DNA of 64,000 nt from the NCBI RefSeq assembly GCF_017352375.1, contig NZ_JAFEVR010000004.1:930001-994000 (forward strand). The letters are read 5' to 3'. The stretch is from Mycolicibacterium sp. S2-37 (GTDB lineage Bacteria > Actinomycetota > Actinomycetes > Mycobacteriales > Mycobacteriaceae). Made by a program: the position numbers and the translations under genes. The notes beneath the pieces were generated by a model. The model was not told where the DNA came from. It did no database searches and was given only the letters and a program-made list of their open reading frames with translations. Shown one piece after another: positions 50,033 through 57,776 of the stretch (the first letter of the stretch is position 1; each line of letters begins with the position of its first letter).

Positions 50033-51081
50033 TGCGCTGGATCCTGCACGTCGACCTCGACCAGTTCCTGGCCGCGGTGGAACTGCGACGCCACCCCGAA
50101 CTGGAGGGTCTGCCCGTGATCGTGGGCGGCAGCGGGGATCCCACCGAAGCGCGCAAGGTCGTCACCTGCGCGTCCTACCCGGCTCGCGAGTTCGGGGTGC
50201 ACGCGGGGATGCCCTTGCGCGCCGCTGCCCGCCGCTGCCCTGATGCGGTGTTCCTCCCGTCGGATCCCGACGCCTACGACGCCGCCTCCGACGAGGTGAT
50301 GGGGTTGCTGCGCGACCTCGGCCACGCCGTCGAGGTATGGGGCTGGGACGAGGCCTACGTCGGGGCCCGGGTGGACGACCCGATCGCGCTGGCCGAGCAG
50401 ATCCGCCACGTCGTCGCCGCCGGGACGGGCTTGTCGTGCTCGGTCGGCATCAGCGACAACAAGCAGCGCGCGAAGGTCGCCACCGGCTTCGGAAAACCCG
50501 GGGGCGTCTTCATGCTGACCGACGAGAACTGGATGGACGTGATGGGCGACCGGCCCGTCGACGCGCTGTGGGGTGTGGGACCGAAGACGGCGAAGAAGCT
50601 CGCGGGTATGGGCATCACCACCGTCGCCGACCTCGCCGGCACCGACGCCACGGTGCTGACGTCGACGTTCGGACCGACGACCGGGTTGTGGATCCTGTTG
50701 CTGGCCAAGGGCGGCGGTGACGACGCCGTCAGCGCCCAGCCCTGGGTTCCGCGCTCGCGCAGCCACGTCATCACCTTCCCCGAGGACCTCACCGAGCGGA
50801 CCGCCATGGACGCTGCTGTGGTCGAACTGGCCCGGCGGACGCTGGCCGAGGTCGTCGAACAGGGCCGCGTGGTCACCCGGGTGGCGGTGACCGTGCGCAC
50901 CAAGACCTTCTTCACCCGCACCAAGATCCGCAAGCTGCCGGCGCCGGGCGTGGACGCCGACACCATCACCGCGACCGCGCTCGATGTGCTCGGACAGTTC
51001 GAGCTCGACCGGCCGGTCCGGCTGCTCGGCGTGCGGCTGGAACTGGCGATGCCGCAGCCGGCTGTCACCGCCGGGCAATAA
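50032..51081 (+). CDS. dinB: DNA polymerase IV, DinB2 type
   Basis: A 349-residue Y-family polymerase. Catalytic carboxylates are D8 (LHVDLDQF) and D106/E107 in EVWGWDEAYV. LSCSVGISDNKQRAKVAT is the palm motif, GVGPKTAKKLAGMG the thumb helix-hairpin-helix, and RVAVTVRTKTFFTRTKI the little-finger domain. It matches M. smegmatis DinB2 and M. tuberculosis DinP (Rv3056) in length and in the unusual WGWDE. The steric-gate position carries Leu13 instead of Phe/Tyr. No C-terminal clamp-binding motif is seen. Starts at ATG 50032. Confidence 0.95.
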   Translation: MRWILHVDLDQFLAAVELRRHPELEGLPVIVGGSGDPTEARKVVTCASYPAREFGVHAGMPLRAAARRCPDAVFLPSDPDAYDAASDEVMGLLRDLGHAVEVWGWDEAYVGARVDDPIALAEQIRHVVAAGTGLSCSVGISDNKQRAKVATGFGKPGGVFMLTDENWMDVMGDRPVDALWGVGPKTAKKLAGMGITTVADLAGTDATVLTSTFGPTTGLWILLLAKGGGDDAVSAQPWVPRSRSHVITFPEDLTERTAMDAAVVELARRTLAEVVEQGRVVTRVAVTVRTKTFFTRTKIRKLPAPGVDADTITATALDVLGQFELDRPVRLLGVRLELAMPQPAVTAGQ

Positions 51082-51090
51082 CCTCGGTCC

Positions 51091-52269
51091 ATGCTGCAGA
51101 CCGTCGCCATTCGCGGATACCGCTCGTTGCGTGATGTGGTGCTGCCGCTGCGTCGCCTCACCGTCGTCACCGGCGCCAACGGCAGCGGCAAATCGTCGCT
51201 GTACCGGGCGTTGCGGCTGCTGGCCGACTGCGGCCGCGGCGAGGTCATCGGATCGCTTGCGCGCGAGGGCGGTCTGCAGTCGGTGTTGTGGGCCGGCCCC
51301 GAGCAGGTCGCCGGTGTCCGTCGCACCGGGCAGGCGCAGGGCACCGTGCGTACCCGACCGGTGTCACTCGAAATGGGCTTCGCAGCAGATGACTTCGGGT
51401 ATCTGGTCGATCTGGGGCTGCCCGTGCACGCCGGGCCGGGATCGCTGTTCGGCCGCGATCCGCACATCAAGCGCGAAATCGTCTTCGCCGGTCCGGTGCC
51501 GCGCCCGGGCTCGACGCTGGTCCGCCGCGGCGGTGAGTTCGCCGAGGCGAGCTCGGCGTCGGGCCGGGGGTTCGACGAGCTGACCCGAGCCCTACCACTG
51601 CACCGCAGCGTGCTCGCCGATTTCGCCCACCCCGGCGCCCTCCCAGAGCTCGCGGCGGTGCGGGATCGGCTGCGCGGCTGGCGTTTCTACGACGGCTTCC
51701 GGGTCGACGCCACCGCACCGGCGCGCCGCCCGCGGGTCGGCACGCGCACACCTGTGTTGTCCGACGACGGCAGTGATCTGGCGGCTGCCGTACAGACCAT
51801 CATCGAAACCGGTTTCGACGATCTGACTCGCGCCGTGGCCGACGCGTTCGACGGTGCAACGGTCCACATCGCAGTCCACGACGGGCTGTTCGATCTGCAG
51901 CTCCAGCAGCGCGGCATGCTCCGACCGCTGCGATGCGCCGAATTATCCGATGGCACATTGCGATTCCTGCTGTGGGCGGCGGCACTGCTGAGTCCGTCGC
52001 CACCCTCGCTGATGGTGCTCAACGAGCCCGAGACGTCGCTGCATCCCGACCTCGTTCGGCCCCTGGCGGCCCTCGTCGCGGCGGCGGCGGCACGCACGCA
52101 GGTCGTGGTGGTGACCCATTCCCGCGCCATGGTGGAGCTGCTGGGCACCGTCGCGCTCGACGAGGACGGCGATGCGGTGCAGTTGCCGCTGTACAAGGAA
52201 TTCGGCGAGACCAGAATCGAAGGGCAGGGTCTGCTGAGCACCCCGCCATGGAACTGGGGCAGTCGATGA
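51091..52269 (+). CDS. AAA-family ATPase (RecF/ABC-like)
   Basis: A 392-residue SMC/ABC-type ATPase without coiled coil. It begins AIRGYRSLRDVVLPLRRL, the RecF-like lead; Walker A GANGSGKSS is at 28-36, signature ELSDGTLRFL lies around 280-300, and Walker B reads LMVLNEPETSLHPD, followed by the VVVVTHSRAM H-loop. Such proteins resemble OLD/DUF2813-type ATPases but lack the Toprim nuclease. It starts 9 bp after dinB, so it is probably cotranscribed with the polymerase, which hints at a role in DNA metabolism. Confidence 0.9.
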   Translation: MLQTVAIRGYRSLRDVVLPLRRLTVVTGANGSGKSSLYRALRLLADCGRGEVIGSLAREGGLQSVLWAGPEQVAGVRRTGQAQGTVRTRPVSLEMGFAADDFGYLVDLGLPVHAGPGSLFGRDPHIKREIVFAGPVPRPGSTLVRRGGEFAEASSASGRGFDELTRALPLHRSVLADFAHPGALPELAAVRDRLRGWRFYDGFRVDATAPARRPRVGTRTPVLSDDGSDLAAAVQTIIETGFDDLTRAVADAFDGATVHIAVHDGLFDLQLQQRGMLRPLRCAELSDGTLRFLLWAAALLSPSPPSLMVLNEPETSLHPDLVRPLAALVAAAAARTQVVVVTHSRAMVELLGTVALDEDGDAVQLPLYKEFGETRIEGQGLLSTPPWNWGSR

Positions 52270-52330
52270 CCGCTCTCAGCCGCTGCACATCAGATCCGCC
52301 GCATCCGGCACAGTTTGCCGTTATGTTCGG

Positions 52331-53059
52331 GTGATGACGCCGGTAGTTCCCGGATTCGACGAGTGGTTGACGGCCGAACTCGCCAAAGAGGCCGCGATCG
52401 CCGGGGAATCGATCGAGAAGTTCATCTCGCGGTCGGTTGCTGCCCGCATGGCGGTGGAACAGGCCCGTCGCGGCGACCGCGACCTCGACGAGATCCTCGA
52501 ACGTGTCCGCCGGATGGACCTGGAACTTCCCGAGCCGGGCCGCGACAATGGCGCCGGATCGGTGCTCGCCGACCCGGAGCGGCTGCAGGCGCTGTATGAG
52601 ACCGGGCTGCTCGACACCGATCGCGGCCGCTTCCTCGACCGGATCGTCGAGATGGCGGTCGCGGCGCTCGGGGTTCCCTCGGCGGCGGTGACACTCGTCG
52701 ACCACGAGAGCGTCTATCTGCCGAGCGCGATCGGCCTGCCCGACGAGGTCGCCCTGGCGCGGCAGATTCCGCTCGGTCAATCGATCTCCCGGCCGATCGT
52801 CAGCACCGGCGAGGCGGTCATCACCGCGGACGCTCGTACCCACCCGGCCCTGATGGCGCATCCGATGGTGCTTGATCACTACGTCGTTTCCTACGCAGGC
52901 TTCCCGATCAGCGACGACGCCGGCCACACCATCGGCGCCCTGTCAGTCTGGGATCGGAGTCGGCGGGACTGGAGCGTCGGTCACCTGCGCATTCTGGCGG
53001 ACTTCGCCGAGATGGTGCACGACGAGATCTTCTCCACCAGCATGAAGAGAGCGAAATGA
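52331..53059 (+). CDS. GAF-domain sensor protein
   Basis: A 242-residue protein. Residues 1-70 are helical (VPGFDEWLTAELAKEAAIAG ... ARRGDRDLDEILERVRRMD), with an RHH-like or coiled-coil look. Residues 78-235 are a GAF domain: RLQALYETGLLDTDRGRFLD, ALGVPSAAVTLVDHESVYLP, GQSISRPIVSTGEAVI, YAGFPISDDAGHTIGALSVWD. No output domain is present. GTG 52331 and ATG 52334 are adjacent alternative starts. Its stop codon abuts that of the convergent SDR gene. Confidence 0.85.
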   Translation: MMTPVVPGFDEWLTAELAKEAAIAGESIEKFISRSVAARMAVEQARRGDRDLDEILERVRRMDLELPEPGRDNGAGSVLADPERLQALYETGLLDTDRGRFLDRIVEMAVAALGVPSAAVTLVDHESVYLPSAIGLPDEVALARQIPLGQSISRPIVSTGEAVITADARTHPALMAHPMVLDHYVVSYAGFPISDDAGHTIGALSVWDRSRRDWSVGHLRILADFAEMVHDEIFSTSMKRAK

Positions 53060-53914
53060 TCAGCGCTTCGGCCGCAGTGCGCGGCTGAAGATCACGTTCA
53101 CCTGGCGCATCGCCACGCTGTAGGGCCACCACATCGTGCGCTTGAACAGATAGAACGCACGGATGTCCGCGGACGTGTAGATCAGGTACCGGTTACGGCG
53201 CACCCCGGTCAGAATCCGGTCGGCGACGTGCTCGGGCGATACGGCATGACCGGTGAACCGGTTGGTCCACTTCTGCACGTTCGGATCGTCGCGGTCCACG
53301 CCGGCGATCTGAACCGTCTGCACCAGAGGAGTTTTCACCGCGCCGGGCACCACGACGGAGACACCGATGCGGTGGCGGGCCAGATCGAACCGCAGCACCT
53401 CCGACAGACCGCGCAGTCCGTACTTGCTGGCGCTGTAGGCGGCATGCCAGGGCAGGGCGACCAGACCCGCCGCCGAGGACACGTTGACGAGGTGCCCCCC
53501 TCGGCGCGCCTCGATCATCGGCGGTACGAATGTCTCGATGACGTGGATCGGCCCCATGAGATTGACGTCGATCATCGACTTCCAGTGGTGATGGCTCAGC
53601 CGGTCGACGGTGCCCCACGCGGAGATCCCGGCGATGTTCATCACCACGTCCATCGCCGGGTGCTCGGCGTGGACGTCCGCCCCGAAGTGCGCGACCGCGT
53701 CGAAGTCGGAGATGTCGAGGACACGGTGGACGGGGACACGTGCGCCCAGCGCGCGGGCGTCGGCGACAGTGGTCTCCAGGCCTTCGGCGTCGCGGTCGGT
53801 GAGATAGAGCTCAGCGCCTTGCGCGGCGAGTTTGAGCGCGGTGGCGCGTCCGATTCCGCTCGCCGCGCCGGTGAGCAGACACCGCTTCCCTGCGAATCCG
53901 CCGGCCTGGGTCAT
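53060..53914 (-). CDS. short-chain dehydrogenase (Rv3057c-like)
   Basis: A 284-residue SDR. TGAASGIGRATALKLA is the cofactor loop, NIAGISAWG the NAG motif, and NVSSAAGLV ... YSASKYG has the catalytic Ser-Tyr-Lys. The C-terminal extension (RYLIYTSADIRAFYLFKRTM) is hydrophobic and may touch the membrane. The substrate is unknown, perhaps a lipid alcohol or ketone. It is followed upstream by a TetR gene 9 bp away on the same strand and by divergent cyp136, the same trio as in M. tuberculosis Rv3057c-Rv3059. Confidence 0.93.
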   Translation of the reverse strand: MTQAGGFAGKRCLLTGAASGIGRATALKLAAQGAELYLTDRDAEGLETTVADARALGARVPVHRVLDISDFDAVAHFGADVHAEHPAMDVVMNIAGISAWGTVDRLSHHHWKSMIDVNLMGPIHVIETFVPPMIEARRGGHLVNVSSAAGLVALPWHAAYSASKYGLRGLSEVLRFDLARHRIGVSVVVPGAVKTPLVQTVQIAGVDRDDPNVQKWTNRFTGHAVSPEHVADRILTGVRRNRYLIYTSADIRAFYLFKRTMWWPYSVAMRQVNVIFSRALRPKR

Positions 53915-53923
53915 GTCGCGACC

Positions 53924-54562
53924 CTACCGTCCGTCCGCGAGGTCCGATCCGCCCCAGAGGCCGTACAGCCACAGCCGCTCGACCACCCGGACCGCGCGGT
54001 CCGGATCGTCCTCACGCCCGACGAAACCGCTGTCGCGGGAGAGCGTGAGCGCCGTGGTGGAGGTCAGCGTGCGCACCAGCGCGGGCAGGTCGTCGGTGAT
54101 CGGACGGGCGCCCGTGTCCTGCCGGACCAGCGCGACGATCTTGTCGATGACGGCGTCCTCGAAGTCGTTCATGATCTCGCGGATCTGCGCGTCTGTGTTC
54201 CGCGCCAGCGTGGTGGCACGCATGATCGGATCGTTGCTGGCGAACACCGCCCGCGCATAGCCGACCATCCGGCGCGCGAATTCCGACGGTGATTCATCGG
54301 GCTCCCGCGGCGCGTAGTCATGGCTCAGCTTGGCCAGTTCGGCCAGCGCGTCGGCGACGATCACTGCCAGCACCGCGTACTTGGAGTCGAAGTAGAAGTA
54401 GAAGCCCGACCGCGCGACGCCGGCGCGCTCGCTGATCGTGCTCACCGACAGGTCGGCGAAGGACCGCTCACCGAGCAGTTCTCGGACCGCCTGGACGATG
54501 GCGTCGCGCTGCCGATCGCCGCGGGTGCGGCGAATCTCCGGCGAGGCGGATTCGGCGCTCAT
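53924..54562 (-). CDS. TetR-family regulator (Rv3058c-like)
   Basis: A 212-residue regulator. The HTH is IVQAVRELLGERSFADLSVS, TISERAGVARSGFYFYFDSKYAVL; the C-terminal domain is EthR-like in layout. ATG 54562 puts the HTH near residue 22. It starts an operon with the SDR and faces cyp136 across 118 bp containing a 16-bp palindrome, its probable operator. Confidence 0.92.
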   Translation of the reverse strand: MSAESASPEIRRTRGDRQRDAIVQAVRELLGERSFADLSVSTISERAGVARSGFYFYFDSKYAVLAVIVADALAELAKLSHDYAPREPDESPSEFARRMVGYARAVFASNDPIMRATTLARNTDAQIREIMNDFEDAVIDKIVALVRQDTGARPITDDLPALVRTLTSTTALTLSRDSGFVGREDDPDRAVRVVERLWLYGLWGGSDLADGR

Positions 54563-54600
54563 GACATAAGACCTTCGCATCGTGTCGCACCAGAACAAAA

Positions 54601-54616
54601 CTTGACATGCGTCAAG
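54601..54616. promoter_or_regulatory. palindromic operator between tetR and cyp136
   Basis: CTTGAC-ATGC-GTCAAG has perfect 6-bp arms. It contains TTGACA, a possible -35 element for cyp136, so repressor binding would block the promoter. Confidence 0.7.
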
Positions 54617-54680
54617 TGCGCCGGTCAGGATAGGCCGAGGTGACGTCCACCACAGCGTCGTGAGTACCAGGAGCGTTCAG

Positions 54681-56162
54681 ATGCCGACCATCAGCACCCC
54701 GGAATACCTGCTCGACCAGGCCAAGCGGCGATTCACACCGTCGATCAACAACTTCCCCGGCGTCAGCGTCGTGGAGAAGAAGCTGCTCAACACCGAGTTC
54801 AAGCCCACGGTCCTGGCGCAACCGCCGGCGGGCAGCAACCTCAAGCCGGTCATGGGTGACAAGGGCCTGCCGATCTTCGGCCACATGATCGAGATGTTCC
54901 GCGGCGGACCGGATTACTTCCTGCACCTGTACCGCAAGAACGGGCCGGTCTTCTATGTCGACTCCCCCGCACTGCCGTCAGTGGCCGCCCTCGGACCGGA
55001 TGCCGCGCAGGCGGTGTACTCGAACCGCAACAAGGACTTCTCCCAGCAGGGCTGGGTGCCGGTGATCGGCCCGTTCTTCCACCGCGGGCTGATGCTGCTC
55101 GACTTCGAGGAGCACATGTTCCACCGGCGGATCATGCAGGAGGCCTTCGTCCGCACCCGTCTCGCCGGCTACACCGAGCAGGTCGATCAGGTGGTCTCGC
55201 AGGTGATCGCCAACGACTGGGTGGCCAACGACTCCCGGTTCCTGCTGTACCCGGCGATGAAGGAACTGACCCTCGACATCGCGTCGATGGTGTTCATGGG
55301 ACACGAGCCCGGCAGTGACCACGAACTGGTGACCAAGGTCAACAAGGCCTTCACCACGACGGTGCGAGCGGGCAACGCGATCATCCGCACCCCTGTCCCG
55401 CCGTTCACCTGGTGGCGGGGTCTGCAGGCCCGCAAGCTGCTCAAGGACTACTTCGCCGCACGCGTCAAGGAGCGGCGCGGTAAAGACGGGTCGGATCTGC
55501 TGTCGGTGCTGTGCCAGACCGAGGACGAGGACGGCAACAAGTTCTCCGACTCCGACATCGTCAACCACATGATCTTCTTGATGATGGCGGCACACGACAC
55601 GTCGACCTCCACCGCGACGACGATGATCTACCACCTCGCCGCCAATCCCGAGTGGCAGGACCGCTGCCGCGACGAGTCCGACCGCCTCGGCGACGGCCCG
55701 GTCGACATCGAGTCGCTGGACAAACTCGAGACGCTCGACCTGGTGATGAACGAGTCGATCCGGCTGGTGACGCCCGTGCAGTGGGCGATGCGCCAGACCG
55801 TGCGCGACACCGAGCTGCTCGGCCACTATCTGCCCTCGGGCACCAACGTGATCGCCTACCCCGGCATGAACCATCGGCTCGAGGAGCTCTACCCCGACCC
55901 GATGAAATTCGACCCGGCCCGGTTCGCCGAACCGCGCAACGAACACAAGGGGCACCGCTACGCGTTCAGCCCGTTCGGCGGCGGCGCGCACAAGTGCATC
56001 GGTATGACCTTCGGCCAGCTCGAGGTGAAGACCATCCTGCACCGGCTGCTGCGCAAGTACCGGCTGGAGCTACCCAGCCCCGACTATCGCACCACCTGGG
56101 ATTACGGCGGTATGCCGGTGCCCAAGGACGGTATGCGAATCGTGCTGCGCCCGCTGCGGTGA
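54681..56162 (+). CDS. cyp136: cytochrome P450 CYP136
   Basis: A 493-residue P450. The I-helix oxygen motif is LMMAAHDTSTST near residue 300, the ExxR helix is MNESIRL, and the haem loop FSPFGGGAHKCIGMTFG has the proximal cysteine at 439. Length and neighbours match M. tuberculosis CYP136 (Rv3059), whose substrate is unknown; the sequence resembles eukaryote-like sterol P450s. ATG 54681 has AGGAG upstream; the GTG at 54660 would precede that site. Probably repressed by the divergent TetR. Confidence 0.95.
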   Translation: MPTISTPEYLLDQAKRRFTPSINNFPGVSVVEKKLLNTEFKPTVLAQPPAGSNLKPVMGDKGLPIFGHMIEMFRGGPDYFLHLYRKNGPVFYVDSPALPSVAALGPDAAQAVYSNRNKDFSQQGWVPVIGPFFHRGLMLLDFEEHMFHRRIMQEAFVRTRLAGYTEQVDQVVSQVIANDWVANDSRFLLYPAMKELTLDIASMVFMGHEPGSDHELVTKVNKAFTTTVRAGNAIIRTPVPPFTWWRGLQARKLLKDYFAARVKERRGKDGSDLLSVLCQTEDEDGNKFSDSDIVNHMIFLMMAAHDTSTSTATTMIYHLAANPEWQDRCRDESDRLGDGPVDIESLDKLETLDLVMNESIRLVTPVQWAMRQTVRDTELLGHYLPSGTNVIAYPGMNHRLEELYPDPMKFDPARFAEPRNEHKGHRYAFSPFGGGAHKCIGMTFGQLEVKTILHRLLRKYRLELPSPDYRTTWDYGGMPVPKDGMRIVLRPLR

Positions 56163-56240
56163 GGGCCGCCGCCGCTGGTGCTCGTGCCGGCGGCGGCGGT
56201 CGGCGTCGGCCCTGTGGCTGTTGCGCGGCCTGGTCCTGAA

Positions 56241-56741
56241 TCAGGCCGCGGCGAGCAACCGATTGGCGCAGGCGATGACCGCGCGCAGCGCCGACTGCGT
56301 CGGGTCCGCCGAGAGGCCCATCGCCCATTCGGTGCGCGAACCGTCCGAACCGCGGATGAACGTCGCGGTGTCCGCGCCGGAGGGGATCTGGTGGAACGCC
56401 ATCATCTCGACGGCGATGCCGTGCGAGTGCAGCATCTCGGTCAACGCGGCGACCGGACCGGACGCGGCGGCGGTCGACGTGCCGATCCGGTCACCGATGG
56501 CCAGCGTGGCCTGGTAAGTCCGCGCCTGTGGACCCAGCCTGCGGGCCGGTCGCTCGGCATCGGTGCAGGTCCAGTGGCCCAGCCGCAGTGGGCCGCAGTG
56601 GGATGAGTACTCGGCGAGGAAATCGTCGAACGACATCGCGTCGGCCTCCATCCGCAGGCCGCGGGGAACCGGGGCACCGAAGCCCGATGCGGCGCTGATC
56701 GCGGGTTCTGTTGCGGTGTGACGTGCCGATGTGGTGATCAT
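56241..56741 (-). CDS. stand-alone LeuA allosteric-domain protein
   Basis: A 166-residue protein. The second half, RTYQATLAIGDRIGTSTAAASGPVAALTEML to the end, reads like the C-terminal leucine-binding regulatory domain of 2-isopropylmalate synthase. The TIM-barrel catalytic domain is entirely absent. The N-terminus (about 60 residues, MSFDDFLAEYSSHCGPLRLG) is unlike LeuA. It may bind a branched-chain amino acid or modulate LeuA-type enzymes. The leader contains a long hairpin and a possible Leu/Val-bearing peptide. It is convergent with cyp136. Confidence 0.85.
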   Translation of the reverse strand: MITTSARHTATEPAISAASGFGAPVPRGLRMEADAMSFDDFLAEYSSHCGPLRLGHWTCTDAERPARRLGPQARTYQATLAIGDRIGTSTAAASGPVAALTEMLHSHGIAVEMMAFHQIPSGADTATFIRGSDGSRTEWAMGLSADPTQSALRAVIACANRLLAAA

Positions 56742-56782
56742 GTGTGCCGGTCATCTCTGGTCGAGGAAGTGACCGACGATGG

Positions 56783-56836
56783 AGCAACGACCCACAGCGA
56801 GGGGTCGGTCTTGATCAGACCCCGCTGCGGGTTGCT
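56783..56836 (-). promoter_or_regulatory. long imperfect hairpin in the 5' leader of the LeuA-domain gene
   Basis: AGCAAC (56783) pairs with GTTGCT (56831-56836), CAGC (56795-56798) with GCTG (56824-56827), and GGGGTC (56801-56806) with GACCCC (56818-56823). The hairpin starts 42 bases upstream of the start codon. A competing GGTCA/TGACC stem lies between it and the gene. Confidence 0.5.
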
Positions 56837-56856
56837 ACTACAAGTCGCCTTGGCAC
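56815..56856 (-). CDS. possible 13-residue leader peptide
   Basis: A GTG-started frame encoding (M)PRRLVVATRSGV ends with TGA inside the hairpin loop. Four of 13 residues are Leu or Val, including LVV just as the ribosome would reach the hairpin arm. The arrangement resembles a branched-chain amino-acid attenuator. The ribosome site is weak, so this is tentative. Confidence 0.35.
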   Translation of the reverse strand: MPRRLVVATRSGV

Positions 56857-56942
56857 GACCGCGACTGTAGCCCCCTGCCGCACGGCACGCAAACACTTTC
56901 CGGTCGCGCCGGCCCATGGGCGGGAACCTAGGGTGATCGCTC

Positions 56943-57713
56943 ATGTGGGCACCTCCGATGACCTGGCAGGAAGGCGTCTTCCTGATCGTGGCCGGCGTCG
57001 TCGGCGGGTTGACCGGAAGCATCGCCGGGCTGGCGTCGGTGGCCACGTATCCAGCACTGCTCCTCGTCGGACTGCCCCCGGTGGCCGCGAACGTCACCAA
57101 TACGGTCGCGGTGGTGTTCAACGGCGTCGGATCGATCTGGGGGTCGCTTCCCGAGCTACGCGGCCGGAGCGGGTGGCTCAAGCGGATCGTGCCGGGCGCG
57201 GTACTCGGCGGTGCGACGGGTGCGGTGTTGCTGCTGTCCACTCCGGCGGAGGGCTTCGAGAAGCTCGTGCCCGTGCTGATAGCGGTCGCCTCGGTGGCGA
57301 TCCTCATCCCCCGTCGTGCCCCCGCCACGAGCGACGACGAGCCACGCTCCCGGTGGGCGGCGCACGCCGGCGTGGCGGCCGTCTTCATCGTCTGCATCTA
57401 CGGCGGGTACTTCGGCGCCGCTGCCGGGGTGCTGCTGCTGGCGTTGTTGCTCAGAGCCGGCGAGACGATGCCACACGCAAGCGCGGACAAGAACGTCATC
57501 CTCGGCACCTCCAACCTGACCGCCGCCGCGCTCTTCGTCTTCTTGGCGCCGGTCCACTGGCCCGCAGTGCTCACCCTGGGAGTGGGCTGCCTGGTGGGCT
57601 CACGCCTCGGGCCGATCGTCGTCCGGCACTCCCCGGCGGGCCCGCTGCGGGTGGTGATCGGCGTCGCCGGTCTGGCGCTGGCCGTCGAACTCGGCCTCGA
57701 CGCGTATCGGTGA
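56943..57713 (+). CDS. TauE/SafE-family membrane transporter
   Basis: A 256-residue membrane protein with about eight helices. It has two TauE/SafE repeats with the Gly-rich motifs VGGLTGSIAGLASVATYPALL and YGGYFGAAAGVLLLALLLRAG. The ANVTNTVAVVFNG and DKNVILGTSNL segments are the matching inner motifs. Family members export sulfite, sulfoacetate or related anions. No sulfur genes adjoin it. ATG 56943 is chosen; ATG 56958 (MTWQEG) is also possible. Confidence 0.9.
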   Translation: MWAPPMTWQEGVFLIVAGVVGGLTGSIAGLASVATYPALLLVGLPPVAANVTNTVAVVFNGVGSIWGSLPELRGRSGWLKRIVPGAVLGGATGAVLLLSTPAEGFEKLVPVLIAVASVAILIPRRAPATSDDEPRSRWAAHAGVAAVFIVCIYGGYFGAAAGVLLLALLLRAGETMPHASADKNVILGTSNLTAAALFVFLAPVHWPAVLTLGVGCLVGSRLGPIVVRHSPAGPLRVVIGVAGLALAVELGLDAYR

Positions 57714-57776
57714 CCCTGCGAAGTACGCCCGCGAAAGAAGGCGTGGCGCTACCCTCCTGCGGGGGGAGGGATCCGG

